Positions 44,460 to 52,522 of a stretch of 64,000 bases of DNA are shown in pieces (the first letter of the stretch is position 1; the number at the start of each line of letters is the position of its first letter). The notes beneath the pieces are model-generated. The model saw nothing but the letters and a program-made list of their open reading frames with translations, had not been told where the DNA came from and ran no database searches. Source of the stretch: an uncultured Lachnospiraceae bacterium (GTDB taxonomy: Bacteria; Bacillota; Clostridia; Lachnospirales; Lachnospiraceae); contig CAJTVL010000007.1 of NCBI GenBank assembly GCA_910579425.1, positions 23,305-87,304 of the forward strand, given 5' to 3'. The translations under genes were made by a program, and so were the position numbers.

Positions 44460-45462
44460 CACCTCCGCCGCCTCTGGAAATGATGATCTCCTGATTCTCT
44501 TCCAGTTTTCTGATCACATTTACAATCTTCTGCTGTGCCTCCTCAACATCCTTCATACGAACAGGCCCCATAAACTCCATATCTTCCTTGATCATGACGG
44601 CAAGACGCTTGGAAAGGTTATTGAAGATTGCATTCTGCACCTGTTCATTGGCTCCCTTGAGAGCAAGGCCAAGATCGCTGTTCTCCACGTCACGCAACAC
44701 TCTCTGAATCGCACGGTCGTCCAGCAGAAGAATATCTTCGAATACGAACATTTTCTTTCTGATCTCGTCGGCCAGCTCCGGCTCTTCCACTTCCAGAGTT
44801 TCCATGATATGCTTTTCTGTGCTCCGGTCTACGGTATTTAAAATATCCACTACCGCATCCACACCGCCGATAATGTTGTAATCCTGATTTACAAGGGATG
44901 AGAGCTTTGTCTCTAACACCTTTTCCACTTCCTTCACCACATCGGGACTGGTTCTGTCCATTACTGCAATACGTCTGGCCACATCGGACTGCCGTTCAGG
45001 AGGGAGCGCAGATATAATAAGCGCTGCCTGCTGAGGAGCCAGATAAGACAAAATAAGGGCAATCGTCTGAGGATGTTCATCCTGTATAAAGTTAAGAAGC
45101 TGTGCAGCATCTGTCTTTCGCACAAATTCGAAAGGCTTCACCTGCAGGGAAGCAGTGAGCTTGCCAATCACGCTCATAGCCTTCTCGTTGCCAAGGGCCT
45201 TCTCCAAAAGCTCCTTCGCATATGTAATACCACCCTCTGCGATATACTGCTGTGCAAGGCAAATCTGATAAAACTCGTCTATAATTTCTTCCTTCAACTG
45301 CGGAGTCACGCTCCGGGTATTGGCAATCTCTAAAGTCAGTTCTTCGATTTCCTCTTCTTTCAGATGTTTAAAAATGGAAGCAGACTTCTCGGGTCCTAAA
45401 GCAATCAAAAGAATGGCCGCTTTTTGAACCCCGCTTATTTTGTCATTGGCTTCTTTCGCCAT
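44443..45462 (-). CDS. fliG: Flagellar motor switch protein FliG
   Basis: 339 residues. Armadillo-like N and middle domains (QKAAILLIALGPEKSASIFKHL in part, EHPQTIALILSYLAPQQAA with the EHPQ motif) and a C-terminal torque domain with charged residues (DILLLDDRAIQRVLRDVENSDL in part). Couples MotA to the rotor. The C-terminus overlaps fliH. Conserved position after fliF. Confidence 0.98.
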   Translation of the reverse strand: MAKEANDKISGVQKAAILLIALGPEKSASIFKHLKEEEIEELTLEIANTRSVTPQLKEEIIDEFYQICLAQQYIAEGGITYAKELLEKALGNEKAMSVIGKLTASLQVKPFEFVRKTDAAQLLNFIQDEHPQTIALILSYLAPQQAALIISALPPERQSDVARRIAVMDRTSPDVVKEVEKVLETKLSSLVNQDYNIIGGVDAVVDILNTVDRSTEKHIMETLEVEEPELADEIRKKMFVFEDILLLDDRAIQRVLRDVENSDLGLALKGANEQVQNAIFNNLSKRLAVMIKEDMEFMGPVRMKDVEEAQQKIVNVIRKLEENQEIIISRGGGGDEIVV

Positions 45463-45497
45463 ACCTGTTTACACCCCCTACGGAACCCGGGCTTTGT

Positions 45498-47099
45498 TTA
45501 ACCCCATTCCTCATTTAACCAATTCCTCAAAAGATTAGCTGCTGCTTCCGGATTTTCATCCACGAACTTTTCAATCAGCATCCTGGTTTCGGACATCTGC
45601 TCCATTCCAAGACTTTCCATTTCAACCTCCGGCTGGGACTGCAGGAGCTTTTCCACTGACAGTTCCTCCGGCTGCTCCGGCTGCTTCTCCGAGCGCATAC
45701 TTCTCAGCACAACGAAAGCGAGCAATGCCAGAATCACTACGATCAGCACGATCTGCGCAATATCGGAAACCGATATATTCAACCCCTCCGCATCAAAAAA
45801 TACATTTTCGGAATAGGCTACAATTGCAATATTCTCTGCAGGAAATCCGGTGGCTTTGGCAACCACATCGTAAAGTTCCTGGGGTACCTCCACCTGTTCC
45901 AGCCCTGCATGGGCGATCTTGTACTCCTCCCAGGTAACTCCGTCCAATTCTCCCCTTGCGTCCACATCCTCCTCACGGATCAGATTCATACTGGTAGCCG
46001 TCAGAGAAATAGAAGAAGTGTCGTAATTGACCACTCCCGCAGCATTATCCTTATTCGTAATCCGCTCGGAGGGCATATACTTGCGCTCTTCCTCTGTGGT
46101 AGAACTGTTGCTGTCGCTTCCGTCCTGATATGCATATTCCACCTGCTGTCCGTTGGAATCCGTCCCCGGAACCTCTCCGCTCTCATTGGTAGACTCGGAG
46201 GTAAAGGTTCTTTCCGAGGAAAGGTATCCCTGGCTGTTTCCGTCTGGAACATAAATTTCATGGTCTGTGGTGGAAGTGGTGGAAAAATCCACATCCAGAT
46301 TTACCGCAACCTCTACCTTATCAAACAGCTTGGTGCCCAGCATGACTTGTCTGACATCGTTTTTGACTTTTTTCTCCCACTGGGTCTTCACTCCCAGCTG
46401 TGAGGTAGTGGCGCCTGCAATACTGGAATCCTCTCCTCCCGAAAAAAGAGTGTTTCCGGCGCTGTCCATAATCATAATGTTTTCGGTAGTCTTATTACCG
46501 ACGGCTACCGCAAGGGCTTTTGCCATCCCCGGGGCATTGTCCGGATCAAACTCCTCCTTCAGCGTCAAAACAACCGTAAGAGAAGATTCCTCCCTTTCCT
46601 TCATCAGGGTTCCGGTATTCTCCGGTATGTAGAGCTCCACATGGGCGCTTTCGACAAAATCAAATTTCCCAACCAGATCATTTGCCAGCCGGGTCTCCAT
46701 ATAAAACTCATATCTTCTTTCTTTGTCGGCCTCCGTGGTGCTGAACCCGCCCTCCGATACATTATCTATGGTATAGGTGTACGCCTGGACATCGTTCACA
46801 GCAAGAAGCATACTGGCCTGCGACTGCTGCTTTTGATTAATCTTAATCTGATAGGCGTCATCCGACACTTTATAGTCGAGTCCTTCATTTTCCAATAATT
46901 CCGTTACCTTGGCCGCTTCCTTGGTATTCTCGCAATTCATAAGCACCACATACTGCGGCTTCATTAAGATGGTAATCAAAATTGCGAAAGCCAATATAAG
47001 CCCGGCCCCTGCGGATACAATAAATGTCTTTTGCTTTGTGGAAAACTTATTCCACCACTCAAGGACTTTATTTAAAATCTCCTTCAATCGCTCTGCCAT
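45498..47099 (-). CDS. fliF: Flagellar MS-ring protein FliF
   Basis: 533 residues. Two membrane helices (~21-43 and ~440-460) flank the ring-building domains (RBM1 with VELLENEGLDYKVSDDAYQI type sequence; ARVHVELYIPE-like SAHVELYIPENTG). A C-terminal FliG-binding helix follows (EKFVDENPEAAANLLRNWL). ATG at 47099 is chosen; its ribosome binding site is weak, and TTG 13 codons upstream is the alternative. Base of the flagellum. Confidence 0.96.
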   Translation of the reverse strand: MAERLKEILNKVLEWWNKFSTKQKTFIVSAGAGLILAFAILITILMKPQYVVLMNCENTKEAAKVTELLENEGLDYKVSDDAYQIKINQKQQSQASMLLAVNDVQAYTYTIDNVSEGGFSTTEADKERRYEFYMETRLANDLVGKFDFVESAHVELYIPENTGTLMKEREESSLTVVLTLKEEFDPDNAPGMAKALAVAVGNKTTENIMIMDSAGNTLFSGGEDSSIAGATTSQLGVKTQWEKKVKNDVRQVMLGTKLFDKVEVAVNLDVDFSTTSTTDHEIYVPDGNSQGYLSSERTFTSESTNESGEVPGTDSNGQQVEYAYQDGSDSNSSTTEEERKYMPSERITNKDNAAGVVNYDTSSISLTATSMNLIREEDVDARGELDGVTWEEYKIAHAGLEQVEVPQELYDVVAKATGFPAENIAIVAYSENVFFDAEGLNISVSDIAQIVLIVVILALLAFVVLRSMRSEKQPEQPEELSVEKLLQSQPEVEMESLGMEQMSETRMLIEKFVDENPEAAANLLRNWLNEEWG

Positions 47100-47166
47100 A
47101 ATCTGGCTGCCTGCCTTTCTTCCGTTCTCTGCTCCCAAACTGCATTATATACAATAAAACAACGCA

Positions 47167-47484
47167 TCAAATCTGCATTTGCATAATTTCCTTATATGCC
47201 TCAAGGAGCTTATCACGTACCGTTACAGTGTACTGCAGCGCCGTAGACGCTTTCTGGAGCGCATTGGTAAGTTCATGAGTGTTTTCAGTTTCCCCTAGAG
47301 CCCAGCGTATCTTCTCATTCTCCGCATTAGAAAGATATGCGTTGGTTGTACCCAGATTTTCTATGGCTTTATCAAACAGGCTGCCAAAATCCGCGGCAGC
47401 GTCATTCTCCTGAACAGGAGCATATCTCTGTGCCGCTGCCTTCACAGCCTCAGACGACAGATTATAAAAAGATGAGATGTCCAT
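47167..47484 (-). CDS. fliE: Flagellar hook-basal body protein FliE
   Basis: 105 residues. C-terminal half TNALQKASTALQYTVTVRDKLLEAYKEIMQMQI is the FliE signature in outline. Links the MS ring to the rod. ATG at 47484 has an AAGGA site; the upstream in-frame start does not. Confidence 0.92.
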   Translation of the reverse strand: MDISSFYNLSSEAVKAAAQRYAPVQENDAAADFGSLFDKAIENLGTTNAYLSNAENEKIRWALGETENTHELTNALQKASTALQYTVTVRDKLLEAYKEIMQMQI

Positions 47485-47526
47485 TGATCTTTCCTTCCCT
47501 TTCCATATCAATCTTCTTCAGGCGCA

Positions 47527-47973
47527 TTACTGCCCCATCTCAAGCCCCTTCATCGCAATACTCTTACTGGCGTTAAACGCAGTGGCATTTGCCTCGAAGG
47601 CGCGGCTTGCATCGATCAGATTCGTCATTTCGGTGACAATGTTCACATTGGGGTAGGTCACATACCCGTTTTCATCCGCGTCGGGATGGGAGGGATCATA
47701 AACCATAGTCATCTGTGTCCAATCATCCTCCATCACCTTTCCCACTCTGACTCCCTGACCTTTAAACCGGCTGCTGGCAGAACCCAAAAAGCTGCTGAAA
47801 GTCTGCGCTCCCTGGGGGCGTTCCTCAAAGGTCACCACCTTGCGCCTGTAAGGCGTCCCGTCCTCTGTTCTCGTAGTATGGGCATTTGCAAGGTTCTCAG
47901 CCATAATATCCATACGGTAGCGCTCTGCAGTCATACCGGATGCGCTGATATTAAACGAATTGAATATACTCAT
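47527..47973 (-). CDS. flgC: Flagellar rod protein FlgC
   Basis: 148 residues. N-terminal rod motif FNSFNISASGMTAERYRMDIMAENLANAHTTRTEDG in outline, then YRRKVVTFEE, and the C-terminal NVNIVTEMTNLIDASRAFEANATAFNASK region. Proximal rod subunit. Follows flgB by 17 bases. Confidence 0.97.
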   Translation of the reverse strand: MSIFNSFNISASGMTAERYRMDIMAENLANAHTTRTEDGTPYRRKVVTFEERPQGAQTFSSFLGSASSRFKGQGVRVGKVMEDDWTQMTMVYDPSHPDADENGYVTYPNVNIVTEMTNLIDASRAFEANATAFNASKSIAMKGLEMGQ

Positions 47974-47990
47974 ATTACTTCCTCCAAATT

Positions 47991-48380
47991 TTATTTAATC
48001 ACCATTTTCAGGTTGGCAAACTCCTGATTAATACTGTCAATAATTCCGTTATAGAAAATCTGATTGGATGCAAGCTCCACGCCTTCCGTATCGGGATCTA
48101 CGTTGTTCCCGTCCAGACGATAGGAGAAATTGGCGGAATCCGTATAAACCTTGGCCTTAATATTCAGATTGGCCGCCCGCGCCACCTTGGCGTCCACAGA
48201 CTCATATCTGGAATTTCCCAGAGCCTCCCGCAGCTGTGTGCTAAAATCAAGATCTTTTCTTTTATATCCCGGGGTATTCGCATTGGAATAATTGTTGACC
48301 AACAGCTCGTTTCTTTCCCAGGCCGCATCCGCCGCCTTGCTAAGTACGTTTACATAATCAAATACGCCACTATTTATCAT
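47991..48380 (-). CDS. flgB: Flagellar rod protein FlgB
   Basis: 129 residues. ERNELLVNNYSNANTPGYKRKDLDF is the rod motif and the C-terminus has the usual amphipathic helix. First gene of the flagellar supercluster. ATG at 48380 has AAAGGAG seven bases ahead; the frame is open 26 codons further but those lie over the promoter leader. A CodY-box-like sequence overlaps the ribosome binding site. Confidence 0.95.
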   Translation of the reverse strand: MINSGVFDYVNVLSKAADAAWERNELLVNNYSNANTPGYKRKDLDFSTQLREALGNSRYESVDAKVARAANLNIKAKVYTDSANFSYRLDGNNVDPDTEGVELASNQIFYNGIIDSINQEFANLKMVIK

Positions 48381-48388
48381 ATTATAAC

Positions 48389-48403
48389 TCCTTTCGGAAA
48401 ATT
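48389..48403 (-). promoter_or_regulatory. CodY-box-like site overlapping the flgB ribosome binding site
   Basis: Minus strand AATTTTCCGAAAGGA compared with the CodY consensus AATTTTCWGAAAATT: 11 of 15 positions match, with the left half perfect. It spans the Shine-Dalgarno of flgB, about 65 bases after the promoter. In B. subtilis CodY represses the fla/che operon, and here codY is the adjacent upstream gene. Four mismatches keep the call tentative. Confidence 0.4.
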
Positions 48404-48464
48404 CTATATATTGTTCCAAAATCAAAATCGGAGGTAATCCGCATACAATATCCACCACTTATCC

Positions 48465-48492
48465 ATTATAAATTATTTGACGAAAAAGACAA
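48465..48492 (-). promoter_or_regulatory. Sigma-A promoter of the flagellar supercluster
   Basis: Minus strand TTGTCT (48487-48492), 16-base spacer, TATAAT (48465-48470). It lies between the codY terminator and flgB, giving a leader of about 80 bases. Confidence 0.65.
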
Positions 48493-48539
48493 GGATTTTT
48501 TTATTCTTTCATGACATCTTTATAACAAATTATACATAC

Positions 48540-48579
48540 AAAAAGGATTCATGCCTCTAGTTCTTCATAAATCCTTTTA
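48540..48579 (-). terminator. Rho-independent terminator after codY
   Basis: AAAAGGATTTATG pairs with CATGAATCCTTTT (13 pairs, one G-U) around a 12-base loop and continues into five T in total. It begins about 25 bases past the codY stop and insulates codY from the flagellar promoter. Confidence 0.85.
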
Positions 48580-48604
48580 TTCGTCGCACTTTAGCCATCC
48601 ATAG

Positions 48605-49390
48605 CTATCTCATATTCTCTTTTTTCAATTTTTCCACCTCATCAAATACCATATCGTTTAAAACCTTAATATAGGTTCCCTTCATTCCTGATGATCTGGA
48701 TTCGATGACTCCTGCACTCTCAAATTTGCGCAGAGCGTTTACGATTACGGAACGCGTAATCCCCACCCTGTCCGCTATTTTACTCGCTACGAGTATTCCT
48801 TCCATACCATTTAATTCTTCAAAAATATGTACCACTGCCTCCATCTCAGAGTATGACAGGGTATTGATGGCAGACTTAATGACCGCCAGCTTGCGGTTCT
48901 CCTCTGCGTTCTCTTCATTCACTGCCCGGAGCATTTCAAGGCCTACCACCGTAGTGCCGTATTCGCTTAAAATAATATCGTCGATGGTGTATCGGTCCGC
49001 ACATTTATAGAGGAATAAAGTCCCCAGCCTCTCTCCGGCAATCTCAATAGGCGCAATAATCGCCTGGAACCTGCCCACCTCGTCCTCCTCGAATCCGAGA
49101 GTTTCAAGATTGACATTTTCTTTGGTTGATAAAACTGCAAGCAGGCGCTCGTTTAGCATAGGGTCAATAAAGCCCCCTATCTGCTCTACAATCAGTCCCG
49201 TGATAGACTCAACCTCTCTGCAGTCGCCTACCCCAAGCACCTTGCCCTTCCTGCTGATTACCAGAACATTAGAAGATAATATCTCACACAAAACCGAACA
49301 GATGTCGCTGAAAATAACCTTGCTGGAATCGTTGTTGTGGAGAAGTTTACCAATCTTTCTGGTTTTATCTAACAGTTGTACGCCGCTCAT
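48605..49390 (-). CDS. codY: GTP- and branched-chain amino acid-sensing repressor CodY
   Basis: 261 residues, the normal length. N-terminal GAF domain (MSGVQLLDKTRKIGKLLHN start) and C-terminal winged helix (EGILVASKIADRVGITRSVIVNALRKFESAGVI in part, then SSGMKGTYIKVLND). Global nutritional regulator. ATG has GGGAGGG six bases ahead. In B. subtilis the order is topA-gid-codV-clpQ-clpY-codY-flgB; here gid, codV and clpQY are missing and topA adjoins codY. Confidence 0.97.
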   Translation of the reverse strand: MSGVQLLDKTRKIGKLLHNNDSSKVIFSDICSVLCEILSSNVLVISRKGKVLGVGDCREVESITGLIVEQIGGFIDPMLNERLLAVLSTKENVNLETLGFEEDEVGRFQAIIAPIEIAGERLGTLFLYKCADRYTIDDIILSEYGTTVVGLEMLRAVNEENAEENRKLAVIKSAINTLSYSEMEAVVHIFEELNGMEGILVASKIADRVGITRSVIVNALRKFESAGVIESRSSGMKGTYIKVLNDMVFDEVEKLKKENMR

Positions 49391-49419
49391 GTAAATCCCT
49401 CCCAAAAAGCTTCGAGAGT

Positions 49420-49448
49420 ATTTTATCATAATGTGTCTTTAATTTCAA
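49420..49448 (-). promoter_or_regulatory. Promoter of codY
   Basis: Minus strand TTGAAA (49443-49448), 17-base spacer, TAAAAT (49420-49425) with an extended TGA just before it. It stands about 30 bases before the codY ATG and 37 bases after the topA stop. An AT-rich imperfect dyad (AATTCTATAAAATT, 49462-49475, plus strand) lies just upstream. Confidence 0.65.
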
Positions 49449-49484
49449 CAACCTCTCTGATAATTCTATAAAATTCCAATTATT

Positions 49485-51575
49485 TTATAAATTATCTGAC
49501 ATTTCCGAATCTTTGGGCGCCTGCATCACATATCCGCAGTTTTCCTCCACACAGACCAGCTTATTCCCTTTGTGTACAAGGAGCGATCCGCATTTGGGGC
49601 AGGTTTCCTTGGAAGGCTTCTGCCAGACCATAAAGTCACACTCCGGGTTATCGATACAGCCGTAATACATTCTGCCCTTTCTCGTTTTTTTAAGTACGAT
49701 GTCCTTCCCGCATTTGGGGCAGGGAACACCGATTTTTTCATAATGGGGCTTTGTAAAACGGCAGTCCGGAAAACCGGGACATGCCAAAAACCTGCCGTGA
49801 GGCCCGTATTTGATCACCATCTGCCTGCCGCAGACATCGCAGACCTCATCGGAAAGCTCATCCGCAATCTTTACGCAGGCAAGCTCTTTCTCCGCTTTCT
49901 GCACTGCTTCCTCCAGATCGGGATAGAAGTTGGAAATAACTGTTTTCCATTCTATGCTTCCTTCCTCCACACCGTCCAGAAGGGCTTCCATGTTGGCCGT
50001 AAAGTTTACATCCACAATACTTGAAAAGGCTTTCTTCATCATATTGTTTACGGCTTCCCCAAGCTCTGTCACGTAAAGGTTTTTATTCTCTTTTACCACA
50101 TAATGCCTTGCCAGAATCGTTGTGATGGTGGGCGCATAGGTGCTGGGCCGTCCGATCCCCAGCTCCTCTAACGCATGAACCAGAGAAGCCTCTGTATAAT
50201 GAGGCGAGGGCTGGGTAAAATGCTGTTTTTCCTCCAACTGTGAAAGCTTCAGCCTGGAAAAAGGCTCCACTCCCCTGATCAGGGTGTTTGCGGCTTCTTT
50301 CTCCTCCTCCTGGGTGTAGACGCTCATAAACCCGTCAAACAGCAATTTGGAGGCGGCTACCGTAAAGCGATGTTCCCCTCCGTCAATCTTTACGGAGGTG
50401 GTCTCATATCTGGCCGGCTGCATCCTGCTTGCCGTAAACCGCTTCCAGATCAGTTGGTATAACCGGAACTGATCTCTGGATAAGGACTCTTTCATTGCCG
50501 CAGGCGTGCGCTTTAAATCCGTGGGCCGGATGGCCTCATGGGCATCCTGGATTTTTTTGCCGCTCCCTAAAGAGGCGGTTTCCGTTACCGCATATTTTTC
50601 ACCGTAATTGCTCTTAATATATTCCTCCGCCATGGACCGGGCTTCCTCGGAAACCCTGGTAGAGTCCGTACGCAGATAAGTAATGATACCTACCGTCCCG
50701 TTTCCCTTGATCTCGATTCCCTCATAAAGCTGCTGGGCCAGACGCATGGTCTTTTGGGTGGAAAAATTAAGTACCTTGCTTGCCTCCTGCTGAAGGGTTG
50801 AGGTGGTAAAGGGCAGGGGCGCTTTCTTCATCCGCTCTGTCTTTTTCACCTCGCTTACCACAAACTCCGCATCCTTTAACTCGTCCTTGATCCGGTCCAG
50901 CTCTTCCTTCGAGGAAATAGAGGCCTTGCTGTCCCTGCGGCCATAGTACTTGGCCGCAAGAGGCTTCTTCTCCCCGGGCAGGTCAAAGAATGCGTCCAAT
51001 GTCCAGTACTCCTCCGGTATAAAGCTGTTGATCTCATCCTCCCTGTCACAGATAATGCGAAGAGCCACGGACTGGACACGCCCGGCGCTTAATCCCCGTT
51101 TGATCTTATCCCACAAAAGAGGGGAAATCCGATAGCCCACCATACGGTCAAGGACACGCCTTGCCTGTTGGGCGTTTACCAGATCCATATCGATTTCCCT
51201 TGCGTTCTTCAGGGATTCCTTCACTGCACTTTTGGTGATTTCGTTGAAGGTAATCCGATAGACCTTTTTGTCCTCGAGCTTAAGGGCAATCATCAAATGC
51301 CAGGAGATGGCCTCCCCCTCCCGGTCCGGGTCGGTTGCAAGGTATATTTTCTGCGCCTTCTTCACTTCCTTGCGCAGACCCGCCAGAAGTTCTCCTTTTC
51401 CCCGGATCGTAATATATTTCGGTTCATAGTCATGTTCTATATCGATTCCCAACTGGCTTTTGGGAAGATCGCGCACATGCCCGTTACTGGCAGCCACTTC
51501 GTAATCAGAACCCAAAAATTTTTTTATTGTCTTAACTTTTGCCGGTGATTCCACTATTACCAGATACTTTGCCAT
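49485..51575 (-). CDS. topA: DNA topoisomerase I
   Basis: 696 residues. TOPRIM domain (MAKYLVIVESPAKVKTIKKFLG in part, metal motif TDPDREGEA with Asp82 and Asp84), catalytic Tyr300 in ITYLRTDSTRVS, and three C-terminal Cys4 zinc ribbons (CDVCG...CPGFPDC, CPKCG...CIDNPEC, CPKCG...CVEENC). Relaxes negative supercoils. It has its own promoter, and dprA-comM lie upstream as in many Firmicutes. Confidence 0.98.
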   Translation of the reverse strand: MAKYLVIVESPAKVKTIKKFLGSDYEVAASNGHVRDLPKSQLGIDIEHDYEPKYITIRGKGELLAGLRKEVKKAQKIYLATDPDREGEAISWHLMIALKLEDKKVYRITFNEITKSAVKESLKNAREIDMDLVNAQQARRVLDRMVGYRISPLLWDKIKRGLSAGRVQSVALRIICDREDEINSFIPEEYWTLDAFFDLPGEKKPLAAKYYGRRDSKASISSKEELDRIKDELKDAEFVVSEVKKTERMKKAPLPFTTSTLQQEASKVLNFSTQKTMRLAQQLYEGIEIKGNGTVGIITYLRTDSTRVSEEARSMAEEYIKSNYGEKYAVTETASLGSGKKIQDAHEAIRPTDLKRTPAAMKESLSRDQFRLYQLIWKRFTASRMQPARYETTSVKIDGGEHRFTVAASKLLFDGFMSVYTQEEEKEAANTLIRGVEPFSRLKLSQLEEKQHFTQPSPHYTEASLVHALEELGIGRPSTYAPTITTILARHYVVKENKNLYVTELGEAVNNMMKKAFSSIVDVNFTANMEALLDGVEEGSIEWKTVISNFYPDLEEAVQKAEKELACVKIADELSDEVCDVCGRQMVIKYGPHGRFLACPGFPDCRFTKPHYEKIGVPCPKCGKDIVLKKTRKGRMYYGCIDNPECDFMVWQKPSKETCPKCGSLLVHKGNKLVCVEENCGYVMQAPKDSEMSDNL

Positions 51576-51665
51576 AACGCATCCCCTTTTTCACATCTTT
51601 TATTTCAGACACAAAATCCGACTCCTGCAATGCCGGCATTTTTCTTTGGTCGGTCACAGTAATGC

Positions 51666-51694
51666 ACTATACAACACTTTTTGAACGGTTTCAA
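51666..51694 (-). promoter_or_regulatory. Promoter of topA
   Basis: Minus strand TTGAAA (51689-51694), 17-base spacer, TATAGT (51666-51671). It lies in the gap after the prepilin peptidase and 90 bases before topA. Good match to a sigma-A promoter. Confidence 0.7.
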
Positions 51695-51753
51695 GTGCAA
51701 ATTTCTTAAACTTTTTTAATAAAAGATTTTGTACCGGAGATTGCTGCCATGTT

Positions 51754-52380
51754 TCACAGCATCTGCGCCAAAATCCCCGCCGCCAGAAAAGGTCCTAAGG
51801 CAAACCTCTTATCCCGTCCTTTTTCTTTCCCTGGGAGACTCTGGACCAGCACCCCCGCCGCCGCTCCCGTCCAGAAAGCCCACAGGATTTTTTCCCACCC
51901 GAGAAAAAGCCCTGCGGCGGCCATCAGCTTTACATCCCCGCCTCCAACGCCTTTTCCGCCGGTGAATAAGAAAACCAGGTACAAAAGGCTGCTGACTGCA
52001 AAAAAACCCGCGGCATACTCATACCACCGGCCGGGCCGGCATAATGCCTGAAGCAGGCCCACTGCTCCGATAAACAGATTGTATCCCCTGGGAATCTCCA
52101 GTGTTTTTTGGTCAATGATCCCCACTGCCAGTAAAGCAGAGGCACACAGGCAGGAAAATATCCCTCCCGCCTGCCCCTCCTTCCCGGCAGCCGCGCCCGT
52201 ATAAACCGTATAAATAAGCGCGTTCACTGCCGGCAGCCAAAAAAGCCGGCCCGGCTTTTGACAGCCTCTTTTTTGAAGACTGTGGGAAACGCATTTTTCC
52301 AGAATGCTTCCTGCCACAAGCCCCAATGCAAGTATGCCCGGAAGTCTATGCGTCCACAATCTCATACTGCATCCACTCAT
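51754..52380 (-). CDS. A24-family prepilin peptidase without the N-terminal methylase domain
   Basis: 208 residues, about six membrane segments. The two catalytic aspartates of type IV prepilin peptidases are visible: Asp90 in GIIDQKTLEIP and Asp149 in GGGDVKLMAAAG. The N-terminal CxxC zinc/methyltransferase domain is absent, as in TadV/CpaA-type enzymes. Cleaves prepilin leader peptides at the membrane. The start overlaps the 58-codon gene upstream; ATG at 52365 is an alternative. No pilin or Tad genes are in the window, but dprA and comM are, so a competence pilus is a possible client. Confidence 0.85.
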   Translation of the reverse strand: MSGCSMRLWTHRLPGILALGLVAGSILEKCVSHSLQKRGCQKPGRLFWLPAVNALIYTVYTGAAAGKEGQAGGIFSCLCASALLAVGIIDQKTLEIPRGYNLFIGAVGLLQALCRPGRWYEYAAGFFAVSSLLYLVFLFTGGKGVGGGDVKLMAAAGLFLGWEKILWAFWTGAAAGVLVQSLPGKEKGRDKRFALGPFLAAGILAQML

Positions 52381-52522
52381 ATTTCAGCAAAGTTCCCTCC
52401 GTAATCTGCGGCGGCAAAAGCGCCCTTGCCACAAGCTTCAAGTCCTGACTCTCCTCATCGGTTCTCTTCAGGTTTGCATAATCGCCGTCTATGCTGACCA
52501 CCTGGTAATAAAAGGTATTCAT
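52346..52522 (-). CDS. 58-residue protein coupled to dprA (DUF3006-like)
   Basis: MNTFYYQVVSIDGDYANLKR opens a 58-residue protein ending YEWMQYEIVDA. The pattern (a short beta-rich start with IDGDYANL, then RALLPPQITEGTLLKYE) resembles the small DUF3006 family, but this is a judgement by eye. ATG has AAGGAGAG at a good distance and shares ATGA with the dprA stop. Its end lies inside the prepilin peptidase start. Overlap at both ends and a strong ribosome binding site argue that it is translated. Function unknown. Confidence 0.7.
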   Translation of the reverse strand: MNTFYYQVVSIDGDYANLKRTDEESQDLKLVARALLPPQITEGTLLKYEWMQYEIVDA

